From NCBI GenBank assembly GCA_037039685.1, contig JAWNGF010000001.1, forward strand, positions 8,122,001 to 8,186,000: a DNA stretch of 64,000 nucleotides, given 5' to 3'. The position numbers were made by a program, and so were the translations under genes. This document shows, in pieces, positions 23,501-33,998 of this stretch; within the stretch, counting starts at the first letter, position 1; each line of letters begins with the position of its first letter. Source of the DNA: Ceratobasidium sp. AG-K. Lineage: Eukaryota; Basidiomycota; Agaricomycetes; Cantharellales; Ceratobasidiaceae. A model generated the notes under the pieces. It did no database searches, was not told where the DNA came from, and worked only from the letters and a program-made list of their open reading frames with translations.

Positions 23501-24481
23501 TTCCTCCTCATAGGTCAATAGTGGTGCCGACTTGGAGGGGATAAGACGACGCGTGGTCGACGAAATGGCTCGTCGCTCGGTGTATCGTTTTCCCTACAAG
23601 GCAATCACTCAGTCCAGATACCCGAAATGATCAACAAACGGACATACTGGAGGTCGACCACCCTTCCCTAGCTCCAGTTCCCTATTACTCCCCCGCCCAC
23701 GCACGATTTTCCACCCAGGGGGTGCACCTAGTACATTGCCATCTACGCTCGCATATTATTAAGTTGTTAATATACGCCAGCTAGTTCACTCACACCCGGC
23801 CCGAGAAAACCTTGGCACCTTGCTTGGGTCCAGATACCCAAACTGTCCAAATTGTGTGTCTCCCTTTCGATCCACCACGCACAAATTCGACAGGTCTAGG
23901 CCGCCAAGGCCCGACTCGATGTCCTGCTCGCCCTTGAGAAGGGCCTGCTGCTTCCGTGCATTTGCGAGGTCTCGTTCAAAGTCGTATGTTCCATCAGCAC
24001 CCGCCTCGTCCAAGTCGGAATCGTCCAAGTCGGAATCGTCCAAGTCGGACCGAGCAGCGTCTCTGGAGCGCTTCTTGTCCTTCCCTTTGCGCTCCCTACG
24101 CTTCTGCTCCCGGTACGCCCTTTCCTCGTCTTTGCGGCTGCTCTTCCTGCCATCCTTCTCTCTGTCGCGGTCTTTGGAGCGGTTGTCAGCTCGCTCTCGG
24201 TGTCTCGACGAACCATCGTCCCTATGCCTCGACCCCGAAGCTCTCTCCGAGTCTCTACGCCGGGGCGAACGCTCTCGCTCCGAGTCACCTCGTCTGTGGC
24301 GGTCCCGATCTCGTTCCCGGTGCGATTTGTGTTTATCCCTTTCTCGGTCTTCGTGCTTTGAGCGCTTCTCCTTATCCCTGTCCTTTTCCTTGCCCTTGTC
24401 CTTCTTTTTGGGCTCAGGTTCGTCGGCGTCTGGAAATGACGAAAATGTCGGAGGAAACGACGAAAACGAGGGGGCAGACAT
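20561..24481 (-). CDS. NRDE2: NRDE-2 family nuclear RNA-surveillance protein
   Basis: NRDE-2 proteins act in the nucleus with the exosome helicase Mtr4, and in C. elegans in nuclear RNAi. The N-terminus (24481 leftward) is extremely rich in Lys/Arg/Asp/Glu/Ser for about 170 residues, then has the family-type segment CVVDRKGDTQFGQFGYLDPS followed by KVPRFSR. After several introns the helical HAT-like repeat region continues: EYPTDISAWMALLKHN, WPPLQLEQEWKDVLKDFPKT, TFADTVAMFEDFWDSEVPRI and LYRWAAHARLERARGKHGEA. The final exon has MWRIYLEFEIKAGRLDRAKT, LLFQAVASCPWVKDFYLLAF and an acidic end, with the stop at 20561. Eight or more exons. The order of domains and the C-terminal motif make the assignment solid; the RNAi link in this organism is inference. 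It lies just 3' of AFG3 on the same strand. Confidence 0.88.
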
Positions 24482-24676
24482 CTAAGACTCGAAAGCGTGG
24501 CGGCAAGCGCGAACCGGGACGCAAACAAACCGGCTGACACATCCCACAAGCGCCAGTCCGCCAAGTTTGAGGTGTGTTGCTATATAATTAAAATGCATGC
24601 AGTACAACAAGAGTATGTCAACGAGTATTCAGAACAAATATGTATGTGTCCCCGATCAGTGCATTTCTATCTTCCA

Positions 24677-27237
24677 TTATCGCACTTCCACCGGCTTGGA
24701 AGCAACCGACGGTTCTGGGTTGGGAGGCGCTTCGAATGGAGGTGGCGCACTCTTTTGGCCTTGCTTGTCCAGATACTTGTCCATTTCATCGCTTTGACCC
24801 TTGAACGGACGTTTGCCCAGGAGTTCAATCATATCTTGGCTAAATTCGGCACGCATTAGACTAAATTGTGACGAGGACGAGTGGTTACCTACCGAGTCAG
24901 GATCTCCTTTTCCAACAATCGCTCGGCAACTTTAACCACTGCCTCGCGTTTTTCGGTCAACAGTTCCTTGGTACGCTTATGCGCTCGCCTTTACATACGT
25001 GTCAGTATCATTTTTTGTAGACAATGAAAGCGCATACAGGATCATCTTCCGGACCTCATTATCCAACATTTCGCCAGTCTTTTCGCTAAACGGCTTTTGG
25101 AATGACTCTTTTCCGTCCCTGTCGCCGTAGCTGACGGGTCCAATAACTCGTTCATACCATAGTTGGCGCATACCTAGAGCAGAACGTGAGGTTCGTGGAA
25201 AAGAACTCCGCATGCGGGTACATACCTCGAACGCCATCTTGGTAATCTTCTGCAAGTCGTCTTGCGCACCTGTGGTAATCTCGCCAAAGAATATCTCCTC
25301 GGAGACTCGGCCGCCGAGGGTCATGCACATCCGATCGAGGAGTTGGGGAGTCGAATAGAGATATCGCTCCGCTGGAAGGTACTACATCGCCTGGGTTAGT
25401 ATGCCGCTTGATAAATCCATGGATTTACTGGACTCACCTGCGCATATCCGAGTGCACCCACACCTCTCGGTATAATGCTAACCTTGAGAAGTGGGTCCGC
25501 ATACTCAAGGAACCATCCGCACACTGCGTGCCCAGCTTCATGATATGCGACCGTCCGCTTCTCTTCTTTGCCCAATACACGACTCTTGCGCTCCAGGCCG
25601 ACGATCACGCGCTCGATAGCGGTATCAAAGTTGGTGTCCGTAACGCTGTCGTTTTCGACTCGGGCGGCGTGTAGAGCGGCCTCGTTACAGACGTTGGCAA
25701 TGTCAGCACCCGAGAACCCAGGCGTCATCACGGCCAGCTTCTGGGCAAGATCTTCGCGCACGAGGGATTCGTGGAGTTTGAGCGGTTTGAGGTGAACCAG
25801 GAAGATTTCCTTTCGTCCAGAAACGTCTGGGCGGTCGACCTGGATGTGACGATCGAATCGACCAGGACGGAGGAGTGCAGGGTCGAGTACGTCGGGCCGA
25901 TTAGTGCCTGCGAGAACGACAATATGCTCCTTGGTACCGAAACCGTCCATTTCGACGAGAAGTTGATTGAGAGTCGATTCGCGCTCGTCATTGCCGCCAA
26001 AGTTGCCGCCTTTGCCACGGGACTTGCCGATAGCGTCAATTTCGTCCACAAAGATGATGCATGGAGCATGCTTCTTGGCTGATGCGAACAAGTCCCGTAC
26101 TCGGGAGGGACCAACACCGACGAACATTTCGACAAACTCGGAACCAGACACAGACAGGAACGGTACGGAAGCTTCACCGGCAGTGGCCTTTGCGAGCAAG
26201 GTCTTACCCGTTCCGGGTGGACCGGACAAGATTGCACCGCGAGGGATCTTGGCTCCCAGTCGTTCGTATTTGGCTGGCTCCTTCAAGAATCTGACGAACT
26301 CCATAATCTCGACCTTGGCCTCCTCCATACCCGCAACGTCCTTGAACTTGACCTTGACGTCGGTTTCCTGGTTGAACAATTTGGCGCGACTCTTGCCAAT
26401 GCCGAAAATGCCTCCTGAGCCACCTGCACCGGCGCCACCCGTGGCGCGACGAGAAAAGTAGAACAAGAGACCAGCAAGGACGAGTGTGGGTGCAAAATGA
26501 AGGGCCGTGTTGAGTACACTAATCTCTTCATGGTATGCGACAGGGATACGCTCGTTCGTAGGGACGCCAAGCTCGCGCTGCGCCTCGTCCAGCTTGCGCT
26601 CGAATGCCTCGACACTTCCGATAGAGAAGTAGTAGCCTTGGCCGGTCGATTGCGGATACATTGTGCCGGTTGCATTGGAGTGGAGGTGGACGCGCACTCG
26701 CGATCGGTTGACAACAGTAAGCTTGTCGACGAGCCCCTTGTCTAGGAAAGCAGTCTGGAACTCTTGCCATGTAATTTCGCGCGAGTCAGCGCTAGTGGCC
26801 GACAAGGTATATGCCAGATAAAGCGCGGTTCCAACAAGTGCGAGGTTCTGGTACATTGACGGGCCATTCTGCGGATTGCTGGGCCCTCCTGGCGGGGGAA
26901 CTGATCGGTGGCGGCGGTCGTGCGAGTCTTCATGCGAGTCGTGGTCCGATTCGCGGTGAGAGCCGGAGTCCGAGGACTTGCTCCCACCGAAAAATCCCTC
27001 GAGGCCTTTGAGAGCTGGAGGCACCTTTTGGTCGTCGGAAAGCTGCTTGGATTTGCTCTTGTCCGAGTCCTTCCCGTCGACGTTGCGCTCCTTGTCGTCA
27101 CGATTGAATGGTTTGTCATCGGTCGGAGTCGCATATGCCCGCGTCAATCTGGGCGTGATCCTCACAGAGGGCGGGATTGGGCGTAGTGCGAGAGGTGCAC
27201 GGCGTGTAGACGCAGCTCGTCGAACGAATGTGTGCAT
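24677..27237 (-). CDS. AFG3: Mitochondrial m-AAA protease subunit Afg3 (apparent 1-nt frameshift)
   Basis: This is an inner-membrane FtsH-type zinc metalloprotease that degrades misfolded membrane proteins and processes ribosomal protein L32. The start [20 protein letters not shown] is a clear presequence; a TTG-initiated extension upstream is not used. Order: acidic/basic linker, TM1, [21 protein letters not shown]2 near [14 protein letters not shown], then AAA with Walker A GPPGTGKT, Walker [13 protein letters not shown] and the second region of homology [16 protein letters not shown], then zinc site HEAGH and downstream [21 protein letters not shown]. The last exon ends at 24677 after [11 protein letters not shown]. 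After a 52-nt intron (25174-25225) the text reads VCANYGMNE in one frame but [16 protein letters not shown] in the next, so one base is missing near 25145-25152. This is either a real mutation or a sequence error. Confidence 0.92.
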
Positions 27238-28207
27238 CGTAGTGGTCGTGTCGATCCAAGCGGCAGCCAAAAGATGACGCGGACTGCCGATGAACGGAAT
27301 CGACCCATAGGCGCCGGGCTCTTATGATCATGTAAGCGATGTAAATCAGATTTTGGATCGAAACGGTTCCCGACGTCCAACAGGAAGCGTCAAAGACATG
27401 CGCAACGAACGCGCGGGAGAACCAAAAACCTGCCTACCTTAATTTAGTGACTTAACCCCTCTTCGAGTCAGAAACCCATAAATACTTGAATAGCGTACTT
27501 TGTTTCATTACTCGCAAGATAACAACTCCGTTTACTTTTCAGCCTCACTTCATTGTATGAGATGGCCGTTGGAACTGGTCATGTAAAGCCAGTCTCGGAT
27601 CTCGTGGGCATGCTACCCACTTTCCCATTTATCTCGTTTTGTCAATACGTCCGCGTGCTCTGGGACTCATCTCCAGAACCGCAGGAACCCATCAAATGAC
27701 AATGATCAGCTGTTGATGGTTAATCTACTTGGACTTGGCATCATACCCCAGCCTCCTGACACCACATGCTCGTATGCCGAGAGGAACTCATTGGCGACGC
27801 TATCAAGTGTCCGAGCGGCGCGGAACTTCTTGGCAGCGGGCGGAACCCTGCACACAGGCAACTGCGGTTCGTCTGTGTTACCCCAAATTGATACGAATAT
27901 GCATTGCATACATAGATTTCCAGCCGAGTTGCCCGTTGCAAGGAGGTTGTTGCATACGAGTTCGAGGAATACCCAAGTCAAGCCAAGACTCAGATAAAGC
28001 GTCCCGCCCTATCAAAGCATACACCGCCTGTCGGCCACTCCAACGAGGTAAACCCTACGTAACTTCGAAAAGATATTCTCCACGCTCTCAAGAAGCAGGC
28101 CCCTCTCCGTAGGCCAGACATAAAGCGCGATTACCTGCTGAGGTCGAATCATTCCACCGGAGCCCCTCCTAGTTCTATTCATTACCATCACACCCAAACT
28201 CTTAGCC
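27238..28207. other. Intergenic region with duplicated segment
   Basis: No gene is supported. From about 27560 rightward the sequence is recognisably similar to 29995-30900: for example cccatcaaatgacaatgatc here and cccatcaaattacagtgatc there. It forms the upstream half of a duplication unit carrying the Cys-rich gene. The left part must hold the AFG3 promoter. Confidence 0.6.
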
Positions 28208-28520
28208 ATGCTCTTCTCCACCAAGTCCATCCTTGTTACGCTTGTCGCCTTTGTCGCAGCGACCGGTGCTATCCCCGCCACCGCTGACAAGCGTTGCCAC
28301 GCGACCAATCGGTACTGCAACCCATATACTGTTGATAAGTGCCCTGCCTGCTGCTTCGATGAACAATGCAGTGAGTCTTTGTTGTAATTTCTCTTGACGT
28401 GCATGAACCCACGCTATTGTTTTTAGTCGGCCGGACTTGCACAGTTGACTGCGATTCGTGGCCTTGAAGTGCTCTCCTGAAGTACATTGGACATGAAGTC
28501 CGACGGGATGCGTCACCTGT
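27560..28520 (+). repeat. Segmental duplication, unit A
   Basis: Unit A contains Cys-rich gene copy 1 and matches unit B at 29995-31260 in three places: the far upstream block (27588-27960), the block with tcaagccaagactcagataa (27980-28040) and the downstream flank (about 28495-28530, cgacgggatgcgtcacctg versus cagacggggtgcagtcac). The copies are clearly diverged. Limits are by eye. Confidence 0.6.
28208..28467 (+). CDS. Small secreted eight-cysteine protein, copy 1 (intact)
   Basis: Two exons (28208-28370 and 28427-28467) encode 67 residues. An N-terminal signal peptide is obvious: MLFSTKSILVTLVAFVAATG, followed by AIPATADKR. The mature part is tiny and cysteine-dense: CHATNRYCNPY, then KCPACCFDEQC in exon 1 and RTCTVDCDSWP after the intron, eight cysteines in all. 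Lys-Arg directly before the first cysteine could be a Kex2 processing site. The intron is inserted after the first base of the codon following the sixth cysteine, exactly as in copy 3. The function is unknown. Size, secretion and cysteine density are those of fungal effector-like or antimicrobial-like proteins, but that is inference only. It is not a hydrophobin: the spacing and length do not fit. Confidence 0.85.
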
Positions 28521-30936
28521 GGTTGCTGCCAGTTGAATTGACTCCGAATATACTGTTTGCACCGATATATAAAATGGATGTTATTCTTGCTTTGCTTGCA
28601 ATATGATGACCGAGAGAATGCTAGTCCAAAGGAGCTATCGTAATTGTGTACCTGTTCGAGAAGCGCGGAACCGAGCCCCGAGGACTACTACTTGGCTTCG
28701 AAGTTCCTCTATCCCAGACCCGGCTGCAACCACGACGCATCGATACATACTTCGCGACCTTGGAAATCGGTACTCATTTATTGACACAGTTATTCCAACC
28801 TATATGCGTAATCGCAACACCAACAGCACTCTACGAAACGGTCGGCACAATAATTTTGCCTTCACTTCAAGAACCGGGAACACACCAACGCATATAGCCT
28901 CTGATGGACGATGGCGCTCTGGGGCTCCACGTGCCCGTCCTGAACATTAAGTAATCGTGATTCACGCCAGTATAGAGTGTGTCACTCGTGTATACGGTGG
29001 TAAGGCTGTGAGTTTACTGAAGGGGCAATCATGGAGACTTGTCGAAAGATTTTGGTACCTCTCGGCTTCACAGCAACAAAAAAACAAACATAACGTTAGT
29101 GGAGCACATCGTCAGCCTCCAGGAAGCACACTTACCGCTTGCCTCCTACAAAAATGCTGCGGCGAGTGCTAATCGTAGCTACCCACAACGCAACTGTTGC
29201 ACCTAGAGTCATCCATGGGACAGCGCCATACTAAAAATTGGGACACATTCATTAGGCTAAGCGCACCCAACTAATGTTGGCGTTACCTACCGTTATCTCG
29301 ACGCGCCCACCAGTCGCGTTCCCAATCTTGTACCTCGCAATCGTTATGAGCGTAACGTCAACAGCAAATGCCAGGGGGCAACAATCGTGGCAGCAGCTGA
29401 AAAGATATATAAATTTAACATTGCAACCCCTGTGGGGGGCCTGTGACGCGACGTTATGGTAAGGTCAGCGAACGCTTGCAGATGAAGACAATTGAGGGTG
29501 TGCGGCTCTGATAACTGAGCACAGGGCATCCTGCGAAAGAATGTGAATCGTTATATCGTTTATCGAGTCTTTCCAGTCTTTCGTGAGCCCAACCGGAAGC
29601 TTGACGAGCTTGATACCCTAATGGCTGCCATTATTGACTTTACTTGACCTAACATTCGAGAATGTACCCTCCAGAACCTAAAACTAGTGGTTTTGACCAC
29701 ATTCCCGGTCTGCAGTATGCTTGCAGAGCCATTCTGAAGACGCATACATCCGGCGTAAATTTAGTTACATACACGAATACATTACAAATTATACCATCTG
29801 TCCCACTTCGTCGCGATCAGTCGAGGCACAGGACGCACGAAATTCAAACGTTGCGTCAAAGATCACTAGGATCTTTATTTGGACCCCAAATCTTCCAAAA
29901 GCAGAATGCAAGTCTTACATGCCTCGCATTTGATTCTTCCGGGTCGGGAAGTCTTAAAAAACCTCAAAGACATGTGCAACCAGGGCGAAGGTGAGACAAA
30001 CCCCTACCTACAATAATCGGTTGACTCCACTGCTTGCAAAGCCCGTCTCGGAGCTCCCGAGTATTCTAAGCACCTTCGTATCTACCCCATTTCGACAACG
30101 CTTCCGCATGCGCTGGGACACATCCAGGACCACAGTAACCCATCAAATTACAGTGATCAGTTGTTGTATTAATTGTCTGAGAGGCGTGGGACTTCCTTGG
30201 CGGCGGGTAGACCTCCAGATACAAACAGCTGTGGTTCGCCTGTATTACCCCCAAATTCACGTGGATGCATTATAAATTACTCGTAGGTTATCGGGATAGC
30301 TTCTCCTACGGTATACACACCCTCATAGGTTAATTGTTGTATTTGAATTCGGGGAATAGCTGGGTTGGGTAAGGCCCCCGACCGAGTGTCCTGCCGTATC
30401 ACAATATATACATACCGCCCGTTGGGTACTTCCATAAGACCCCATTATCATGACCCGTGAAGCTTTTCTTACGCTTTCAAGATTTTAGGTCCGCTCTGTG
30501 GGCTGGAATCGCCGTGTTCGTTGGTCTCGGGAGCCGGACACGCACCAACTCGCACAGTGGCCTTCAAAGTACTAGCGTTTCAAAAGTTCATGTGACCGGT
30601 TTACCCATTTCTTCAGACTCGATGTTTGAGCTCTCTAGACCTGCCGGTGAAATTGCTATATAATATTAAGTATCAGAGTATTCCTCAGTTGCCAAGGCTA
30701 AACCAAGGCTCAGGAAGGGCGCTCAGCCGTATCACGGCATGCACACTGCCCTGCCCGGTCCTAAGGCCCGCCATCATAACTCTGGGGAGAGAGTTCCACG
30801 CGCTTCCAAGGCGCCGAGCTGGCTTCGCAGACCGAAATCACCGCATACACCGGCATAAACATCGTTCTTGCTACCGAGTTTCAACCATGCCATCACAGTT
30901 TTCAAAGCCGCTTACCTCATAACCGGACGTCTCGTC
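28468..30936. other. Long gene-poor region between Cys-rich copies
   Basis: About 2.5 kb without a convincing gene; the small open frames here have no recognisable domain. The right part, from about 29995, belongs to duplication unit B. Unit B carries roughly 280 bp more than unit A between its far block and the start codon. No transposon ends or target repeats were recognised. Confidence 0.55.
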
Positions 30937-31260
30937 ATGGTTTTCCCTACAAAGCTCATCCTCGTTGCGCTTGGTGTTTTTGTCGCGGCGGCCACCGCCA
31001 CCCCGTCAACCTTGAACGAACGCTGTCACCTACGTAACCACGATTGCAACCCTTATACAGTTGAAAACTGCCCTACCTGCTGCTTCCCGTAGCAGTGCAA
31101 TAAACACACTTTCTCGATATTACAATTACCGGCGAGTTCACCATTGCTGCAATTTCCCTAGTCGGCAAGCCTTGCGAAGTGGACTGCGATGCTTGGCCTT
31201 GAATGACTATCCCTAGGCCCTGTAGAGGTAAATTCCAACAGACGGGGTGCAGTCACTGGT
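29995..31260 (+). repeat. Segmental duplication, unit B
   Basis: Partner of unit A at 27560-28520. It carries the broken Cys-rich copy 2. Shared landmarks include tgatcagttgttg (unit A tgatcagctgttg), a Gly/Leu-coding block around 30190-30270, and the sequence ctaaaccaaggctcaggaag at about 30692. The start and end are approximate. Confidence 0.6.
30937..31202 (+). pseudogene. Small secreted eight-cysteine protein, copy 2 (broken)
   Basis: This is the same gene model as copies 1 and 3. It keeps the signal peptide region (MVFPTKLILVALGVFVAAAT), the CHLRNHDCNPY block and CPTCCFP, but codon 31090-31092 is TAG where the other copies have GAA or GAG. A few bases on, the intron donor, GT in both siblings, has become AT, so splicing at the usual place is lost. 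The second-exon equivalent (31162-31202) still has a good acceptor, and its cysteines and terminal WP are conserved. Two independent lesions indicate an inactive copy. A truncated secreted peptide ending after the fifth cysteine could still be made, but this seems unlikely to matter. Confidence 0.8.
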
Positions 31261-31882
31261 TGTATCTATACATTTGATCCAATACAAAATAATTTTACTT
31301 CGACAGAGGTTGAGAGGACATAACCGACCAACTTCTTTCTGGGCCCTCAGGTCCCTATGTTTGAACCGCAGACACCCGCCTCGTGGTGACCAACCCCATA
31401 TATACCATTCACCTTGTCCTACTACCAGGCAATCCACAATATATGCAATAATGAATCTTACTTTTTGCCTTTTCAAACTTGAACCCAAATATCGGCTGTC
31501 TTCTGTGGATGTGATCGATTCAATCCATATGCGGCTACAATCGTCAGCCAATGAGTTGCTGTGGGCAAGCCTCGATCGATTCCCAAGAACACGGATACGG
31601 CGCTCCGTTGGGGTTATGCTATCAGAAGATGCCCAAATTGCCAAGCTAAGGCACAAGAAGATCACTCAAACTGCGTCATGTCGCGCGGGTCAACAAAGTA
31701 TCGCTATGTGCAGCACAGTTGGTCATCCCCGAATATCATATTTCTCGGGCGTCTCCCATGTGCTCGTATGTAGCCAAGCCCGCTCCATCGCCCGAGATGT
31801 CCATATACACGACGCATAAAATGGGCTCAATTCCTACGAACTTCTAACCAACAGCCTTGATCATTCACCCATACCTTCAGTC
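31203..31882. other. Intergenic, upstream of Cys-rich copy 3
   Basis: No gene is supported. The open frames in this stretch lack homology signals. A TATA-like tatatata lies around 31398-31406 and another AT-rich patch near 31803-31818, which could serve as the promoter of copy 3; this is tentative. Confidence 0.4.
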
Positions 31883-32135
31883 ATGCTCTTCTCGCCCAAG
31901 TCCATCCTCATCGCACTTGTAGCTTTTGCTGTGACCGGCTCTGCTGTCCCCACTACCTTGGACCAGCGTTGCCACCTGACCAACGGTTACTGCAACCCGT
32001 ACACCCCTTCGGAATGCCCTACCTGCTGCTTCCCCGAGCAATGCAGTAAGTTAATCTCTATCGGTTAGAAAACCAGCACTGAAATGTATTTTAGTCGGTC
32101 GCCCTTGCGAGGTGGACTGCGACGTGTTCGGTTAA
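31883..32135 (+). CDS. Small secreted eight-cysteine protein, copy 3 (intact)
   Basis: Two exons (31883-32045 and 32095-32135) encode 67 residues, the same length as copy 1. The signal peptide is MLFSPKSILIALVAFAVTGS, the mature part CHLTNGYCNPY, ECPTCCFPEQC, then RPCEVDCDVFG. All eight cysteines and the intron position match copy 1; the residue pair before the first cysteine is Gln-Arg rather than Lys-Arg. The signal peptides are more alike than the inter-cysteine residues. It lies convergent with the HMCES gene, about 220 bp away. The function is unknown; a secreted effector-like role is inference. Confidence 0.85.
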
Positions 32136-32354
32136 AGAGTTCAACCTTCAAAATCTAGCAACTCGGATTATTTACTGTGACTGGGGTGAATTATTAGCAA
32201 CATTTAAACACATATATAACACGTCGAGAAAACACAGGGGAACTTCACATGTAATGCTGACACTAAGCTGTTTGATACAACAACCAAAAACCAAAAGTAC
32301 ATACACACATCAAAATGATGCAAGAAAATGAGTAGAAACAGGTAGTTAGACAGT

Positions 32355-33998
32355 TTACCTCCTTCCGAAAAAGTCCGTGAGGCTTTTTCTACTCGGAGCG
32401 CGGCTTGACTTGCCGGGTCGCCTCTTTTGACTCGCCGAAGATGAGGGCTTGGGTTGTTGAGCATCTGATTTTTGCTTTTTCCGGACCGTGTTGATGCGCA
32501 CCTCGCTGTCCGATCCTGAATCTACCAGATCAATCTCGACAGGAGAAGACATACGCTTGACCGAGCCAAAACTTTGGCGCCTCCTGGTCAGAGAGGATTT
32601 GGGTGCTGCTTGCTTCGCGAGGTGTCTTCCTCAATATCCGAATCTGAATCGTCGCCTAAAACAATGTGTTCTGGCTCGGACTTGATTAGTGGTTCTGTCT
32701 TGACAACTGTCCTCGGGGATAACCTGACAGTTTCGTTTTCGGATTTTGGCCCGCGTTTTCGTTTCGATGGCGAGTCCAAAGGCTCCTGTGGCGGCGGTGA
32801 AGACTCTCTTTTCAGTGGTGGGCTCGAAGGTCCCTGTTTTACTGTATTTACCCATGCAAACAGCTTAGCGATGCGTGGCCTTAGCTTAGCGTTGGCGACC
32901 TACGTTTCTGCGCCATTCGGTCCATCAGTACCCTTAGTCCGTCCTTTCGCTCCGCCAATGGCTCAACAAATGCCGGATCCTCATTTCCCACCCTTCCGAC
33001 TCCAGCCGGAACTTCATAACTTTCCTCGCCGCGTCAGTTAGTTTATCGTCTACCGGAGAGGTTCCATGCAGAGCGTTGACTCACCAAATAAGATCCCCTT
33101 ATACGGCTTCCTTAACTCTTCCAGCACTTCAGGCTTCCATTTTCTGCCTGCTTCCATCCATTTCATCGCTTGCGCCCCATCCAGAATAATTGGCATTCGA
33201 TCGTGAAGAAAAGCAAGCTGATCATTGGGCTCTGTTGTTAAGATAGTGCATGTATATATTGTCTTGCTAGGGGGTTTGGTCGGTTTGACAAGTTCATAAA
33301 ACCCAGCGAGGAGTATAAGATGTCCGTCCGGGCGTTTGACATAGTGGGGTGTTCGTTTGGTGCCGCTTTTGAGCCACTCATAGTATCTAACACAGCGTCA
33401 GTAGCGGGACAGGGCAAGAGGTATGAACTGACCCTTCGCAAATAACAATACAATGCTTACTCCCTCGTACAGTGTTCCAAATATTCGCCGTGCCTGCGAG
33501 CACGACTTCCGAGCGAGCGTTGATCGGGTTTTTAAATGAGGTCGAATTGGGGTCGCTCCATTTGGCTTGAAGTCCCCACCTCTAGTACATTTTCAGTATA
33601 ATGGTTAACGGAGAGGTATGAAAAATGCGGCGACCCACCATAGTCTGGACGACAACATCATTTTGACCCTGCCCGTTAGGTTGCTGCATGATAGCTAGGA
33701 CACGGGTTTGTGGCGCAACGTTGTAGCTTTACTCAAGTCAGGTCGAATATAGGTTGCTATAACAGACCCTACCGTGGGTGAAAGTCCTCTGTACGTTACA
33801 ACAGTCAGTCAAACATGGTGGCAAGGTACCAGAAAAAGTCGCCCATACCTTCATCATCCCATCTTCGAGGTGGTATATCTGGGTACTCGTTTGCCACTCG
33901 ATTCAGGTGCTATACATATAGTACTCAGTTTATTTCTCACTTGCGTCAGCCAGGGTGGGTTAGCTTACGAAGTTATGTAGTGCAAACCTTCCACACAT
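32355..33998 (-). CDS. HMCES: HMCES/SRAP abasic-site processing protein
   Basis: SRAP proteins (bacterial YedK, human HMCES) form a covalent bond with abasic sites in single-stranded DNA at replication forks. The first exon begins MCGRFALHNF (33998 leftward). Cys2 is the catalytic residue after Met removal, and the next base is the first intron, so the start is certain. Further exons carry RYYEWLKSGTKRTPHYV, HLILLAGFYELVKPTKPPSK, EPNDQLAFLHDRMPIILDGA and KWMEAGRKWKPEVLEELRKP. The C-terminal tail is long, basic and Ser-rich, with PVEIDLVDSGSDSE (SUMO-interacting-like). It ends RKSLTDFFGRR, a PIP-box-like sequence, as in vertebrate HMCES, which binds PCNA. At least six exons. Exact introns in the middle are unresolved. 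Confidence 0.9.

Noticed and set aside
23820..24485. Ser/Arg/Leu-rich plus-strand frame of 221 codons
   Set aside because: It is the complement of the charged N-terminus of NRDE-2 and has no independent support.
27238..27270. AFG3 extension upstream of the presequence
   Set aside because: It would need initiation at TTG; the ATG at 27237 gives a typical mitochondrial targeting sequence.
28603..29994. Several small plus-strand frames between the Cys-rich copies
   Set aside because: None has a signal peptide, cysteine pattern or splice structure like the neighbouring genes.
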